From positions 94,648 through 158,647 of the forward strand of contig NZ_JAJAVH010000014.1 of assembly GCF_020511115.1 (NCBI RefSeq): DNA of 64,000 nucleotides, written 5' to 3'. Shown here piece by piece: positions 55,458 to 64,000 of the stretch. The position numbers and the translations under genes are program-made. Positions within the stretch are counted from its first letter, which is position 1. The number at the start of each line of letters is the position of its first letter. The notes beneath the pieces were generated by a model. It saw only the letters and a list, made by a program, of their open reading frames with translations. It was not told where the DNA came from and searched no databases. Origin of the DNA: Luteimonas panaciterrae. Its GTDB lineage: Bacteria > Pseudomonadota > Gammaproteobacteria > Xanthomonadales > Xanthomonadaceae.

Positions 55458-55811
55458 TTAGAACTGCAGACCGCCCTCGCGAGCGGCGTCGGCCAGCGCC
55501 TTGATGCGGCCGTGATAACGGTAACCCGAGCGGTCGAAGGCGACCTTCTCGATGCCGGCGGCCTTGGCCTTCTCGGCGATGATGCGACCGACCTTGGCGG
55601 CGGCTTCAGCGTTCTTGCCGTTCTTCAGACCGTCGCGGACGTCGGCCTGCGTGGTGCTGGCGGCGGCCAGAACCTTGGAGCCGTCGGCGTTGAACAGCTG
55701 CGCGTAGACGTGCTGGCCGGTGCGCAGCACCGACAGGCGCGGCACGCCGAGGTTACGGATGTGCGCGCGGGTCGACTTGGCGCGGCGCAGGCGGGCGATT
55801 TTCTTTTCCAT
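55458..55811 (-). CDS. rplR: 50S ribosomal protein L18
   Basis: 117 residues: [36 protein letters not shown] and the C-terminal [20 protein letters not shown]. Binds 5S rRNA with L5 and L25. Confidence 0.98.
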   Translation of the reverse strand: MEKKIARLRRAKSTRAHIRNLGVPRLSVLRTGQHVYAQLFNADGSKVLAAASTTQADVRDGLKNGKNAEAAAKVGRIIAEKAKAAGIEKVAFDRSGYRYHGRIKALADAAREGGLQF

Positions 55812-55856
55812 TGCTCTTATCCTCGAAAGCTGAAAGCGCGGGGCTCTTGTCGAGCG

Positions 55857-56384
55857 TTACGCCTTCTTGGCTTCCTTACGAATGATGTTTTCGCCGGCGT
55901 ACTTCACACCCTTGCCCTTGTAGGGCTCCGGCGGACGGAACCCGCGAATCTTGGCGGCGACTTCACCGACGCGCTGCTTGTCGGCGCCGCTGACCACGAT
56001 TTCGGTCTGGGTCGGCGTGGCGATGGTGATGCCTTCCGGGGCCTTGAACAGCACCGGGTGCGAGAAACCCAGCGACAGGTTCAGGTCCTTGCCCTGCATG
56101 GAGGCGCGGTAACCCACGCCCACCAGCTCGAGCTTGCGCTCGAAGCCTTCCGAGACACCCTTCGCCATGTTGGCGAGGATGGCGCGCAGGGTGCCGGTGA
56201 TAGCGTCATGCGACAGGTCGACCGGCGACAGGTTGGCAACGCCGTTTTCCAGCTTGATTTCGACACCGGCCGGCTTGGCGATCGACAGCGTGCCTTTCGG
56301 GCCCTTGACGCTGATGTTGTCGCCCTGGACGTTCAGTTCGACGCCCTTCGGCAGGGCGATCGGCTTCTTGGCTACACGAGACAT
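55857..56384 (-). CDS. rplF: 50S ribosomal protein L6
   Basis: 175 residues from ATG 56384 ([20 protein letters not shown]); a longer frame upstream overlaps rpsH and is rejected. Two L6 repeats, with the C-terminal signature [20 protein letters not shown]. Lies near the GTPase-associated centre. Confidence 0.98.
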   Translation of the reverse strand: MSRVAKKPIALPKGVELNVQGDNISVKGPKGTLSIAKPAGVEIKLENGVANLSPVDLSHDAITGTLRAILANMAKGVSEGFERKLELVGVGYRASMQGKDLNLSLGFSHPVLFKAPEGITIATPTQTEIVVSGADKQRVGEVAAKIRGFRPPEPYKGKGVKYAGENIIRKEAKKA

Positions 56385-56400
56385 TGTTCTGGGCTCCTCG

Positions 56401-56796
56401 TTACGCCACGAAGCACAGGACTTCGCCACCGACGCCGTGCTGGCGCGCCTGCGCGTCGGTCATGATGCCCTTCGACGTGGAAATGATGGCGATACCGAGG
56501 CCGTTGAGCACCTTCGGCAGCGCGTCCTTGCCGCGGTAGTTGCGCAGACCCGAGCGCGAAACGCGCTGCAGGCGCTCGATCACCGGGCGGCCTTCGAAAT
56601 ACTTCAGCTCGATCTCGAGTTCGGCCTTGGCGCCGTTCTCGGTCACGCGCAGGTTGCCGATGTAGCCTTCGTCCTTGAGGACGTTGGCGATGGCCACCTT
56701 GGTCTTGGACGACGGCATCTTCACCGTCGGCTTGCCGACCGCGGCCGCATTCTTGATGCGGACCAGCATGTCGGCGATGGGATCAGTCATGCTCAT
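56401..56796 (-). CDS. rpsH: 30S ribosomal protein S8
   Basis: 131 residues: [20 protein letters not shown] and the C-terminal [20 protein letters not shown]. Central-domain 16S rRNA binder; in E. coli it represses the spc operon by binding within the rplE mRNA. Confidence 0.98.
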   Translation of the reverse strand: MSMTDPIADMLVRIKNAAAVGKPTVKMPSSKTKVAIANVLKDEGYIGNLRVTENGAKAELEIELKYFEGRPVIERLQRVSRSGLRNYRGKDALPKVLNGLGIAIISTSKGIMTDAQARQHGVGGEVLCFVA

Positions 56797-56859
56797 TGAA
56801 TATCACCTTTGAGTAGCACCGATATCCGCTTTCGCGAAAATCTTGGGGTTGAAAAACTT

Positions 56860-57165
56860 TTACCAGGAAGCCTTGCGCAGGCCGGGCACATCACCACGCA
56901 TGGTGGCTTCGCGCAGCTTGTTGCGGCCCAGGCCGAACTTGCTATAGACGGCGCGCGGGCGACCGGTCAGGACGCAACGCGTGGTCTGGCGCGACGGCGA
57001 GGAATCGCGCGGCAGCTTCTGCAGCTTGGTCGCGGCTTCCATCTTGTCTTCGTAGCTCGCCGTCTGGCTGTTGACGATCTTCTTCAGTGCGTCACGCTTG
57101 GCGGCGTACTTCTTTGCCAGCTTGGTCCGCTTCGTCTCGCGGTTGACCATGGAGGTCTTAGCCAT
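56860..57165 (-). CDS. rpsN: 30S ribosomal protein S14
   Basis: 101 residues, the long zinc-free form: only one Cys, in [20 protein letters not shown], instead of two CxxC pairs. Start [20 protein letters not shown]. Head protein of the 30S subunit. Confidence 0.97.
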   Translation of the reverse strand: MAKTSMVNRETKRTKLAKKYAAKRDALKKIVNSQTASYEDKMEAATKLQKLPRDSSPSRQTTRCVLTGRPRAVYSKFGLGRNKLREATMRGDVPGLRKASW

Positions 57166-57182
57166 TATTCAATCCTCGAGTA

Positions 57183-57725
57183 TCAGTTGCGGAACGGGAA
57201 GCGGAAGGCTTCGAGCAGCGCCTTGGCTTCTTCGTTGCTGCGGGCCGTGGTCGTGATGGCGATATCCATGCCGCGGATCGCGTCGACCTGGTCGAAGTCG
57301 ATTTCCGGGAAGATGATCTGTTCCTTCACGCCCATGTTGTAGTTGCCGCGACCGTCGAACGAACGACCGGACACACCACGGAAGTCGCGCACGCGCGGCA
57401 GCGAGATGTTGATCAGGCGATCCAGGAACTCGTACATCTTGGCACGGCGCAGGGTGACCTTGCAGCCGATCGGCCAGCCGTCGCGAATCTTGAACGAGGC
57501 CACCGAGACGCGCGACTTGGTCACCACCGGCTTCTGGCCGGCGATCTTGGTCATGTCGGCAACGGCGTTCTCGAGGATCTTCTTGTTCGCGGCAGCCTCG
57601 CCCACGCCCATATTGAGCGTGATCTTGGTCAGGCGCGGCACCTGCATCGGATTGGTGTAGCCGAACTTCTCCATGAGCTTCGGCGCCACTTCTTCCTTGT
57701 AGAACTTTTCCAGACGGGTCGTCAT
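57183..57725 (-). CDS. rplE: 50S ribosomal protein L5
   Basis: 180 residues: [20 protein letters not shown], the basic [20 protein letters not shown] and [20 protein letters not shown]. Binds 5S rRNA and contacts S13 and the P-site tRNA. Confidence 0.98.
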   Translation of the reverse strand: MTTRLEKFYKEEVAPKLMEKFGYTNPMQVPRLTKITLNMGVGEAAANKKILENAVADMTKIAGQKPVVTKSRVSVASFKIRDGWPIGCKVTLRRAKMYEFLDRLINISLPRVRDFRGVSGRSFDGRGNYNMGVKEQIIFPEIDFDQVDAIRGMDIAITTTARSNEEAKALLEAFRFPFRN

Positions 57726-57736
57726 TTTTGCATTCC

Positions 57737-58054
57737 TCAGGCGTCAATCGCCTCACCGCTCGAGCGGAACACGCGCAGGCGGCGTCCATCCTCAAGCACC
57801 TTGGTACCAATGCGCTCGCCCTTGCCCGTGGCAGGATTGAACAGCATCACGTTGGAAACATGGATCGGCGACTCGCGCTCGATCACGCCACCCGGCTGGT
57901 TGATCTGCGGGTTCGGCTTGGTGTGGCGCTTGACGATGTTGATGTTCGACACGACGACCTTGTCGCCGAGCACGCGCACCACGTCGCCCTTCTTGCCCTT
58001 GTCCTTGCCGGCGGTGACGATCACGTGATCGCCTTTCTTGATTCGATTAGCCAT
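57737..58054 (-). CDS. rplX: 50S ribosomal protein L24
   Basis: 105 residues with the KOW motif near the start ([20 protein letters not shown]) and [20 protein letters not shown]. An early assembly initiator near the exit tunnel. Confidence 0.98.
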   Translation of the reverse strand: MANRIKKGDHVIVTAGKDKGKKGDVVRVLGDKVVVSNINIVKRHTKPNPQINQPGGVIERESPIHVSNVMLFNPATGKGERIGTKVLEDGRRLRVFRSSGEAIDA

Positions 58055-58069
58055 TGTCTTGTCCTCCGC

Positions 58070-58438
58070 TCACAGCACTTCGGGTGCGAGCGAGACGATC
58101 TTCATGAACTTCTCGGAACGCAGCTCGCGGGTCACAGGCCCGAAGATGCGCGTGCCGATCGGCTCGTGCTTGTTGTTGAGCAGCACGGCGGCGTTGCCGT
58201 CGAAGCGGATCAGCGAACCGTCGGCACGACGCACGCCCTTGCGGGTGCGCACGACCACGGCGTCATAAACCTCGCCCTTCTTGACCTTGCCGCGCGGGAT
58301 AGCGTCTTTGATCGACACCTTGATGATGTCGCCGATCGCGGCGTAACGGCGCTTGGAGCCGCCGAGCACCTTGATGCACATCACTTCCTTGGCGCCGGAG
58401 TTGTCGGCCACATCGAGGTGGCTTTGCATCTGGATCAT
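58070..58438 (-). CDS. rplN: 50S ribosomal protein L14
   Basis: 122 residues: [20 protein letters not shown] and [20 protein letters not shown]. Contacts the small subunit through bridge B8 and is the target of RsfS silencing factors in other bacteria. Confidence 0.98.
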   Translation of the reverse strand: MIQMQSHLDVADNSGAKEVMCIKVLGGSKRRYAAIGDIIKVSIKDAIPRGKVKKGEVYDAVVVRTRKGVRRADGSLIRFDGNAAVLLNNKHEPIGTRIFGPVTRELRSEKFMKIVSLAPEVL

Positions 58439-58452
58439 GGTCTGCCCTCCTC

Positions 58453-58719
58453 TTATTCGGCCGCGCGGGCGACGATCTCGACCACGCGCCAGTTCTTGGT
58501 CTTGGACATCGGCGCGATCTCGACCACGCGCACCGTGTCGCCTTCATTGCAGGCGTTGTCGGCGTCGTGGGCGTGGAGCTTGGTCGAGCGACGGATGTAC
58601 TTGCCGTACAGCGCGTGCTTGACCTGACGCTCAACGAGCACCGTCACGGTCTTGTCCATCTTGTTGCTGACGACGCGGCCTTCGACCGTGCGCAGCTTCT
58701 TTTCAGTATTTTCTGTCAT
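58453..58719 (-). CDS. rpsQ: 30S ribosomal protein S17
   Basis: 88 residues: [40 protein letters not shown] and [19 protein letters not shown]. Early 16S rRNA binder. Confidence 0.98.
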   Translation of the reverse strand: MTENTEKKLRTVEGRVVSNKMDKTVTVLVERQVKHALYGKYIRRSTKLHAHDADNACNEGDTVRVVEIAPMSKTKNWRVVEIVARAAE

Positions 58720-58731
58720 GTCAGCCGTTCC

Positions 58732-58935
58732 TTATTTCTGCGTGCCAGATTTGGACTGGCCGAGCAGGAAATTCACCCGCGCGATTTCGCGGCGCACCCG
58801 GCGCACGTCGTGGGGCTTGTTCAGCTGACCGGTCACCTTCTGCATGCGCAGCGAGAACTGCTCTTTCTGCAGATCCAGCAGGTGGCCCTGCAGGTCGGCG
58901 GCGGATTTGCCGCGGAGTTCTTTGATCGTGCTCAT
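58732..58935 (-). CDS. rpmC: 50S ribosomal protein L29
   Basis: 67 residues, helical hairpin: [20 protein letters not shown], then [20 protein letters not shown]. Sits at the exit tunnel next to L23. Its ATG shares one base with the rplP stop (TGATG). Confidence 0.97.
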   Translation of the reverse strand: MSTIKELRGKSAADLQGHLLDLQKEQFSLRMQKVTGQLNKPHDVRRVRREIARVNFLLGQSKSGTQK

Positions 58936-59348
58936 CAGCGCACCGTCCGGGTGACGAATTGGGTGGTCACCGAGAGCTTGGCGGCGGCCAGGCGGAACGC
59001 CTCGCGCGCGGTTGCCTCATCGACGCCCTCGATTTCATAGATCATGCGGCCGGGCTGGATCTGCGCGACCCAGAACTCGACGTTGCCCTTACCGGAGCCC
59101 ATTCGGACTTCGATCGGCTTCTTGGTGATCGGCTTGTCCGGGAACACGCGGATCCACATCTTGCCGCCGCGCTTGACGTAGCGGCTGATCGAACGGCGCG
59201 CGGCCTCGATCTGGCGCGCGGTCAGCTGACCGGTCTGCGTGGCCTTCAGGCCGTACTCGCCGAAGCTGACGGCGTTGCCGTTCCATGCCAGGCCGTCGTT
59301 GCGGCCCTTGTGCATTTTGCGGAATTTGGTTCGCTTGGGTTGCAGCAT
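58935..59348 (-). CDS. rplP: 50S ribosomal protein L16
   Basis: 137 residues: [40 protein letters not shown] and [20 protein letters not shown]. Lies at the A-site side of the peptidyl transferase centre; the Arg of the VRMGSGKG block corresponds to the residue hydroxylated by RoxA in E. coli. Confidence 0.98.
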   Translation of the reverse strand: MLQPKRTKFRKMHKGRNDGLAWNGNAVSFGEYGLKATQTGQLTARQIEAARRSISRYVKRGGKMWIRVFPDKPITKKPIEVRMGSGKGNVEFWVAQIQPGRMIYEIEGVDEATAREAFRLAAAKLSVTTQFVTRTVR

Positions 59349-59350
59349 GA

Positions 59351-60121
59351 TTAGTCCCTCGCCTCGTCGCGACCGCCACGATCCGCACGGTCACCGCGCT
59401 CACGGCGCGGACCACGCGGACGCTCGCGATCACGATCACCGCGCTCGTTGCCGCGCGGCGTGTCGTCCTGCTTCTCCTGGCCAACCTGGGAGAAATCGAA
59501 GATTTCGCCCTTGTAGATCCAGGTCTTGATGCCGATGATGCCGTAGGTGGTCTTGGCTTCGGCGAAGCCGTAATCGACGTCGGCGCGCAGCGTATGCAGC
59601 GGCACGCGGCCTTCGCGGTACCACTCGGAACGGGCGATTTCCGCACCGTTCAAGCGGCCGGCGACGTTGACCTTGATGCCCAGCGCGCCCAGGCGCATCG
59701 CGTTGCCCACAGCGCGCTTCATCGCGCGGCGGAACATGATGCGGCGCTCGAGCTGCTGCGCGATCGACTCGGCGACCAGCTGTGCATCGAGCTCGGGCTT
59801 GCGCACTTCGGTCACGTTGATGTGCGCCGGAACGCCCATCAGATCGCTGACGTCCTTACGCAGCTTCTCGATGTCCTCGCCACGCTTGCCGATCACCACG
59901 CCCGGACGGGCGGTGTGGATCGTGACGCGCGCGGTCTTGGCCGGGCGCTCGATCAGGATCTTGCTGATCCCGGCGGCAGCCAGCTTCTTGCGCAGCATCT
60001 CGCGGACCTTGAGGTCGGCGGCGAGGTAGCCAGCGTATTCCTTCTTGCCGGCGTACCACTTGGAATTCCAGTCTTTGGAGATACCCAGACGGATGCCGGT
60101 CGGATGAACTTTATGACCCAT
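59351..60121 (-). CDS. rpsC: 30S ribosomal protein S3
   Basis: 256 residues, about 20 longer than the E. coli protein: [22 protein letters not shown] domain with [19 protein letters not shown], then the S3 C-terminal domain ([20 protein letters not shown]) and an additional tail rich in Arg, Asp and Gly. MRNA entry helicase component. The charged tail is typical of Xanthomonadaceae-like S3. Confidence 0.98.
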   Translation of the reverse strand: MGHKVHPTGIRLGISKDWNSKWYAGKKEYAGYLAADLKVREMLRKKLAAAGISKILIERPAKTARVTIHTARPGVVIGKRGEDIEKLRKDVSDLMGVPAHINVTEVRKPELDAQLVAESIAQQLERRIMFRRAMKRAVGNAMRLGALGIKVNVAGRLNGAEIARSEWYREGRVPLHTLRADVDYGFAEAKTTYGIIGIKTWIYKGEIFDFSQVGQEKQDDTPRGNERGDRDRERPRGPRRERGDRADRGGRDEARD

Positions 60122-60124
60122 GAC

Positions 60125-60517
60125 TTATTTGCCCTCGCCGACGACGACGGTGATGTGGCTGGTGCGCTTGAGGATGCGAGTACCGCGACCCTTGGCACGC
60201 GCCATGAAACGCTTCAGCGCCGGACCTTCGTCGACCGTGATCGTGGTGATCTTCAGTTCGTCGATGTCCGCACCAGCGTTGTTCTCGGCGTTGGCGATCG
60301 CCGACTCCACCACCTTCTTGATCAGGTGGGCGGCTTTCTTGTCCGAGAACTTCAGCAGGTTGACGGCGCGCTCGGCCGGCAGACCGCGTACCTGGTCAGC
60401 GACCAGACGGGCCTTCTGCGGCGAGATGCGCGCGGTCTTGAGGATCGACGTGCGCTTGTTGATCTCGGTGCGCGCCCGCTTCTGCTCTTCGTATTTTTCG
60501 CGAGTTGCCTTATCCAC
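60125..60517 (-). CDS. rplV: 50S ribosomal protein L22
   Basis: 130 residues. GTG at 60517 is chosen because AAGGAGC lies six bases upstream, just after the rpsS stop; the in-frame ATG at 60556 lies inside rpsS and has no such site. Signature [20 protein letters not shown] and [19 protein letters not shown] (tunnel-lining hairpin, site of macrolide effects). The N-terminus has an additional helical segment ([20 protein letters not shown]). Confidence 0.96.
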   Translation of the reverse strand: MDKATREKYEEQKRARTEINKRTSILKTARISPQKARLVADQVRGLPAERAVNLLKFSDKKAAHLIKKVVESAIANAENNAGADIDELKITTITVDEGPALKRFMARAKGRGTRILKRTSHITVVVGEGK

Positions 60518-60527
60518 GGTGCGCTCC

Positions 60528-60797
60528 TTACTTGCCGGCTTTCTTGTCGCCGCCATGACCCTTGAAGGTCCTGGTCATGGCGAACTCGCCGAGCTTGTGG
60601 CCGACCATGTTCTCGTTGACGAGCACCGGAACGTGGTTCTTGCCGTTATGTACGGCGATGGTGAAACCCACCATCTCCGGCAGGATCATCGAACGCCGCG
60701 ACCAGGTCTTGATCGGTCGCTTGCTGCTACCGGCCGCTTCCACCTTCTTGATCAAGTGGTGGTCGACGAACGGGCCCTTTTTCAGTGAACGTGCCAT
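60528..60797 (-). CDS. rpsS: 30S ribosomal protein S19
   Basis: 89 residues: [40 protein letters not shown] and [17 protein letters not shown]. Head protein that contacts S13. Confidence 0.98.
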   Translation of the reverse strand: MARSLKKGPFVDHHLIKKVEAAGSSKRPIKTWSRRSMILPEMVGFTIAVHNGKNHVPVLVNENMVGHKLGEFAMTRTFKGHGGDKKAGK

Positions 60798-60803
60798 GGT
60801 CGA

Positions 60804-61631
60804 TTAGCTCCTACGGTCGCGCACGATGAACTGCTGCGTCCGCTTGTTCTTGCGGGTCTTGTAGCCCTTGGTCGGCACGCCCCACGGCGTGACCGGATGC
60901 GGATTGCCCTGGCCGGCCTTGGCCTCACCACCGCCGTGCGGATGGTCAACCGGGTTCATGGCCGCACCGCGAACGGTCGGGCGCACACCGCGCCAACGCT
61001 TGGCGCCGGCCTTGCCGAGCTTCTCCAGATTGTGCTCGTCGTTGCCGACTTCGCCGATGGTGGCGCGGCACTCGGCCGGCACCTTGCGCATTTCGCCCGA
61101 ACGCAGGCGGAGCAGCGCGTACACGCCTTCACGCGCGACCAGCTGCACCGCGGCGCCGGCGGCGCGCGCCAGCTGGGCGCCCTTGCCCGGCTTCATCTCG
61201 ATGCAATGCACCGTGGAACCGACCGGGATGTTGCGCAGCGGCAGGGTGTTGCCGGCGCGGATCGGAGCATCGTTGCCCGCGATCACCTGGTCGCCGGCCT
61301 TCAGGCCCTTCGGCGCGATGATGTAGCGGCGCTCGCCGTCGACGTAGCACAGCAGCGCGATGTGCGCGGTGCGGTTGGGATCGTATTCGATCCGCTCCAC
61401 GCGCGCCGGAATGCCTTCCTTATCGCGCTTGAAGTCGACGATGCGGTAATGCTGCTTGTGACCGCCGCCGATGTGGCGGGTGGTGATGCGGCCGTGGTGG
61501 TTGCGGCCGCCCGTCTTGCCCTGCTTCTCGAGCAGCGGCGCGTGCGGAGCACCCTTGTGCAAATTCGGCGTCACCACGCGGACCGCCGAACGGCGACCTG
61601 GAGAGGTGGGCTTGAATGTCATCAATGCCAT
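60804..61631 (-). CDS. rplB: 50S ribosomal protein L2
   Basis: 275 residues: [40 protein letters not shown] and the conserved [20 protein letters not shown] with the His implicated in peptidyl transfer and subunit joining. Confidence 0.98.
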   Translation of the reverse strand: MALMTFKPTSPGRRSAVRVVTPNLHKGAPHAPLLEKQGKTGGRNHHGRITTRHIGGGHKQHYRIVDFKRDKEGIPARVERIEYDPNRTAHIALLCYVDGERRYIIAPKGLKAGDQVIAGNDAPIRAGNTLPLRNIPVGSTVHCIEMKPGKGAQLARAAGAAVQLVAREGVYALLRLRSGEMRKVPAECRATIGEVGNDEHNLEKLGKAGAKRWRGVRPTVRGAAMNPVDHPHGGGEAKAGQGNPHPVTPWGVPTKGYKTRKNKRTQQFIVRDRRS

Positions 61632-61642
61632 GGATTAATTCC

Positions 61643-61936
61643 TCAGACCTTGGCCGTCATCACGTCGATCGACTGACCATCGGCCAGCTTCACGTAGGCC
61701 TTGCGCCAGTCGCCGCGGCTGCCCTGGCGTTGACGGAAGGACTTGTTCTTGCCCTTCACGTTGACCACGTTGACCGCTTCGACCTTGACGTCGAACAGCT
61801 TCTCGATCGCAGTCTTGATGTCGGCCTTGGTGGCCGTCTTCGCGACTTCGAAGGCGTATTGGTTGGATTCCTGCATGCGTGCGGTCTTTTCGGACACGCG
61901 CGGCGCACGGATCACGCTGTAGAGATTGGCGCTCAT
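61643..61936 (-). CDS. rplW: 50S ribosomal protein L23
   Basis: 97 residues from ATG 61936 ([20 protein letters not shown]), which overlaps the rplD stop (ATGA) and has GAGGAG eight bases upstream; an in-frame GTG at 61945 is too close to that site. Docking point at the tunnel exit for trigger factor and SRP. Confidence 0.97.
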   Translation of the reverse strand: MSANLYSVIRAPRVSEKTARMQESNQYAFEVAKTATKADIKTAIEKLFDVKVEAVNVVNVKGKNKSFRQRQGSRGDWRKAYVKLADGQSIDVMTAKV

Positions 61937-62538
61937 GCCAGCCACTCCTCGATTTTCTTCACCGCGTCGGTGGTGATCAGGACGCTGTCGGCGCCGACGA
62001 GGCTGACCGGATCCAGGCCCTGCACGTCGCGCACTTCCACATACGGCAGATTGCGCGCGGACAGGTACAGGTGCTCGGAAGCCTCCTCGGTCACGATCAG
62101 CGGACGCTGGCCGAGCTCGAGTTCCTTCAGCTTGCTCACCAGACCGCTGGTCTTGGTCTCGCTGATGTCGAACGCATCGACAACCTTCAGACGGCCCTGG
62201 CGGTTGAGTTCCGACAGGATCGCCGCGATCGCGGCGCGGTACTGCTTGCGGTTGACCTTCTGCTCGAAGCTGCGCGGCTTCGCAGCGAAGGTGACGCCGC
62301 CGCCGACGAAGATCGGCGCGGTCAGCGCACCGTGACGAGCACCGCCGCCCTTCTGCTTCTTGGACTTCTTGGTGGTGCCGTTGACTTCGGCGCGCGTCTT
62401 CTGTGCCTTGGTGCCGGCGCGGCCCGCATTGCGGTAGGCGACGACGACCTGATGCACGAGGTCTTCGCTGAATTCACGGCCGAACACGGCGTCGGATACC
62501 GACAGCGTTTTCGAACTGTTGTTAATGGCGAGTTCCAT
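61933..62538 (-). CDS. rplD: 50S ribosomal protein L4
   Basis: 201 residues from ATG 62538 ([20 protein letters not shown]), the same length as in E. coli; ATG 62541 one codon earlier shares a base with the rplC stop and is the alternative. The tunnel loop [20 protein letters not shown] and [18 protein letters not shown] are present. In E. coli L4 also represses its own operon by promoting attenuation in the leader. Confidence 0.97.
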   Translation of the reverse strand: MELAINNSSKTLSVSDAVFGREFSEDLVHQVVVAYRNAGRAGTKAQKTRAEVNGTTKKSKKQKGGGARHGALTAPIFVGGGVTFAAKPRSFEQKVNRKQYRAAIAAILSELNRQGRLKVVDAFDISETKTSGLVSKLKELELGQRPLIVTEEASEHLYLSARNLPYVEVRDVQGLDPVSLVGADSVLITTDAVKKIEEWLA

Positions 62539-62540
62539 CA

Positions 62541-63197
62541 TCAAACTCCCTTGCTCGACGGACGCACGATCACGTCGCCGCCCGGAGCACCCGGAACCGC
62601 GCCCTTGATCGCGATCAGGCCGCGCTCGACATCGATCTTGACCACTTCCAGGCCCTGCGTGCTCTGCTGCACGGCACCCATGTGACCGGACATCTTCTTG
62701 CCCGGGAACACGCGGCCCGGCGTCTGGCGCTGACCGATCGAGCCCGGTGCGCGATGCGACAACGAGTTACCGTGCGTCGCGTCGCCCATCTTGAAGTTCC
62801 AGCGCTTGATCGTGCCCTGGAAGCCCTTGCCCTTGGTGACGCCCTGGACGTCGACGATCTGGCCGACTTCGAAGATGTCGGCCTTGATCTCGCCGCCGAT
62901 CTGGAAGTCGCCGATCTTGTCGGCTTCCACGCGCAGTTCCCACAGGCCACGACCGGCTTCGACCTTCGCCTTGGCGAGGTGACCGGCTTCCGGCTTGTTG
63001 ACGAGCGCAGCGCGGCGCACGCCGACCGACACCTGCACGGCGCTGTAGCCGTCGGTATCGAGGGTCTTGATCTGGGTGATGCGGTTCGGGGTGGCCTCGA
63101 TCAGCGTCACCGGCACGGACTTGCCGTCCTCGGTGAAGACGCGGCTCATGCCGGCCTTGCGACCGACCAACCCCAACGAATATTTCTTCGCGGACAT
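62541..63197 (-). CDS. rplC: 50S ribosomal protein L3
   Basis: 218 residues: [20 protein letters not shown] and the long loop [20 protein letters not shown] reaching the peptidyl transferase centre; the Gln of GSIGQ is the PrmB methylation site in E. coli. Confidence 0.98.
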   Translation of the reverse strand: MSAKKYSLGLVGRKAGMSRVFTEDGKSVPVTLIEATPNRITQIKTLDTDGYSAVQVSVGVRRAALVNKPEAGHLAKAKVEAGRGLWELRVEADKIGDFQIGGEIKADIFEVGQIVDVQGVTKGKGFQGTIKRWNFKMGDATHGNSLSHRAPGSIGQRQTPGRVFPGKKMSGHMGAVQQSTQGLEVVKIDVERGLIAIKGAVPGAPGGDVIVRPSSKGV

Positions 63198-63207
63198 GGT
63201 GGCGGCC

Positions 63208-63519
63208 TCAGGTGAGCTTGATCTGCACGTCGACGCCAGCCGCGAGTTCGAGCTTCATCAGCGCGTCCACGGTCTTGTCGTTGGGGTCGACGATGTCGAG
63301 CACGCGCTTGTGCGTGCGGGTTTCGTACTGGTCGCGCGCGTCCTTATCGACGTGCGGGGACACCAGGACGGTGTAGCGTTCGATCTTGGTAGGCAGCGGG
63401 ATCGGGCCGCGCACTTGCGCGCCGGTCCGCTTGGCCGTTTCGACGATCTCACTGGCCGAACGGTCGATCAGACGATGATCGAACGCTTTGAGCCGGATCC
63501 GGATCTTTTGGTCCGCCAT
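63208..63519 (-). CDS. rpsJ: 30S ribosomal protein S10 (NusE)
   Basis: 103 residues from ATG 63519 ([20 protein letters not shown]), with [20 protein letters not shown]. Besides its ribosomal place it pairs with NusB in antitermination. First gene of the S10 operon, preceded by a leader of about 310 nt with terminator-like hairpins. Confidence 0.98.
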   Translation of the reverse strand: MADQKIRIRLKAFDHRLIDRSASEIVETAKRTGAQVRGPIPLPTKIERYTVLVSPHVDKDARDQYETRTHKRVLDIVDPNDKTVDALMKLELAAGVDVQIKLT

Positions 63520-63630
63520 GACGGAATTCCTAGGTTGAAAGAGCGACAGGCTTTGCGGCTGGGTGCGCAAAACCCCATGAAATCAATGACTTTCCGAGAC
63601 ATAAGGCCCGCGCCTCGGGAGTATCCCTTC

Positions 63631-63664
63631 AAAAAACGAGGCAGGTTGGTCGCCCAACCCGCCC
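63631..63664 (-). terminator. Terminator-like hairpin in the S10 leader (attenuator candidate 2)
   Basis: On the minus strand GGGCGGGTTGG (63654-63664), loop GCGA, CCAACCTGCCT (63639-63649): 11 pairs including two G-U, followed by CG and six T. It lies 112 bases before the rpsJ start, inside the transcript, where a full terminator would block the operon unless controlled. Confidence 0.65.
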
Positions 63665-63765
63665 AGACGGAGAATCACAGACGCGACGACTGGCTCCTCC
63701 CTATATGCTCCGAACATGCTTCGGAACGGGTGGAGCCTTGCCTCGCGACATTTCCCTGTCTGGCG

Positions 63766-63789
63766 AAAACGAGGCGCATCCGGCGCCTC
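63766..63789 (-). terminator. Terminator-like hairpin in the S10 leader (attenuator candidate 1)
   Basis: On the minus strand GAGGCGC (63783-63789), loop of five, GCGCCTC (63771-63777), followed by GTTTT. The 3' side GCCTCGTTTT is the same as at the other leader hairpin. Confidence 0.5.
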
Positions 63790-63838
63790 ATTTCGCGGTT
63801 TCCCGGGCCGCCAAAGGCGAATCGGGAAGTGGTCGAAC

Positions 63839-63868
63839 ATTATAAAAGGGTTAGAGACGCTATTGCAA
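63839..63868 (-). promoter_or_regulatory. Promoter of the S10 operon
   Basis: Minus strand TTGCAA (63863-63868) and perfect TATAAT (63839-63844) separated by 18 bases. Transcription would begin near 63831. Confidence 0.75.
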
Positions 63869-63924
63869 GCGTTCGCCCCCAATTTCCTGCCGGACCTGCT
63901 GTAGGCCCTGGCCGGAAATAGAGA

Positions 63925-63946
63925 GGCCCCGGCCGAAGCCGGAGCC
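63925..63946 (-). terminator. Probable tuf terminator
   Basis: Minus strand GGCTCCGGC (63938-63946), loop TTCG, GCCGGGGCC (63925-63933), nine pairs with one G-U, then TCTCTATTT. It begins 9 bases after the tuf stop. Confidence 0.7.
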
Positions 63947-63955
63947 CACTCGGAC

Positions 63956-64000
63956 TTACTTGATGATCTTGGCCACCACGCCCGCGCCGACCGTACGGCC
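63956..64000 (-). CDS. tuf: Elongation factor Tu, C-terminal end (runs off window)
   Basis: The last 14 residues and stop of a minus-strand gene: GRTVGAGVVAKIIK, the usual C-terminus of EF-Tu. Its place just before the S10 operon is the normal str-S10 arrangement. Confidence 0.93.
   Translation of the reverse strand, partial: GRTVGAGVVAKIIK

Larger units (their letters stand above)
63520..63955 (-). promoter_or_regulatory. tuf-rpsJ intergenic region: S10 operon promoter and leader
   Basis: 436 bases without a gene. From the promoter at 63839-63868 the expected transcript has a leader of about 310 nt before rpsJ. The leader contains two terminator-like hairpins (listed separately). The tuf terminator occupies 63925-63946. 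Confidence 0.7.

Overview
The window is high-GC gammaproteobacterial chromosome, most likely from the Xanthomonadaceae/Lysobacteraceae (a Lysobacter-like bacterium). Supporting signs are TonB-dependent receptors of the Oar type, a fimU-pilVWXY1E minor-pilin operon, a plant-type (class II) DAHP synthase, a Xanthomonas-type malate dehydrogenase, frequent 4-bp ATGA gene overlaps, and a complete S10-spc-alpha ribosomal block without rpmJ between secY and rpsM. I see no rRNA genes, CRISPR arrays, transposases or prophage genes; there are two tRNA genes (Val-GAC, Asn-GUU).

Layout. 1-4.8 kb, minus strand: the start of a TonB receptor, a LysR regulator, and a two-gene operon of a CitE-like lyase and a sodium symporter fused to a Kelch-like beta-propeller; this looks like one uptake and catabolic locus. 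5-9 kb: small secreted protein, tRNA-Val, uvrB, a lone FimT-like pseudopilin, tRNA-Asn. 9-18 kb: type IV pilus priming operon (fimU, pilV, pilW, pilX, a large pilY1, pilE), divergent from a FimS/AlgZ-like histidine kinase. 18-29 kb: ppnN, an Oar-like TonB receptor, a MarC protein, an SDR that has lost its active-site residues, grxD, an Fe-SOD-like protein with altered metal ligands, a DHFR-fold protein, mdh, a glutaredoxin-like protein and an aminotransferase. 29-37 kb: CadC-like HTH-TPR regulator, lipoprotein, OmpA-like protein, a small SlyB-like protein, dihaem cytochrome c, a repetitive secreted protein, cyclophilin. 37-44 kb: typA, DUF2127 protein, a MITE/REP-like inverted repeat, amidase, DUF11-type secreted protein. 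44-49 kb: class II DAHP synthase, dsbB, and a compact class II lanthipeptide locus (lanM plus a 51-residue precursor). 49.4-64 kb, minus strand: rplQ back through rpsJ (28 genes including rpoA and secY), then the 3' end of tuf.

The most notable system is the minimal lanthipeptide locus at 46.1-49.1 kb: one precursor with a Thr/Cys-rich C-terminus, one LanM synthetase with all expected catalytic and zinc residues, an intercistronic hairpin between them, and no dedicated transporter or protease in view. Other items worth a look are a SodB homologue whose four metal-ligand positions read His/Asp/Cys/His, a roughly 75-nt sequence element present both near the left end and directly upstream of the DAHP synthase gene, two terminator-like hairpins in the S10 operon leader, and a pilus-controlling type of kinase placed next to the operon that its relatives control elsewhere.
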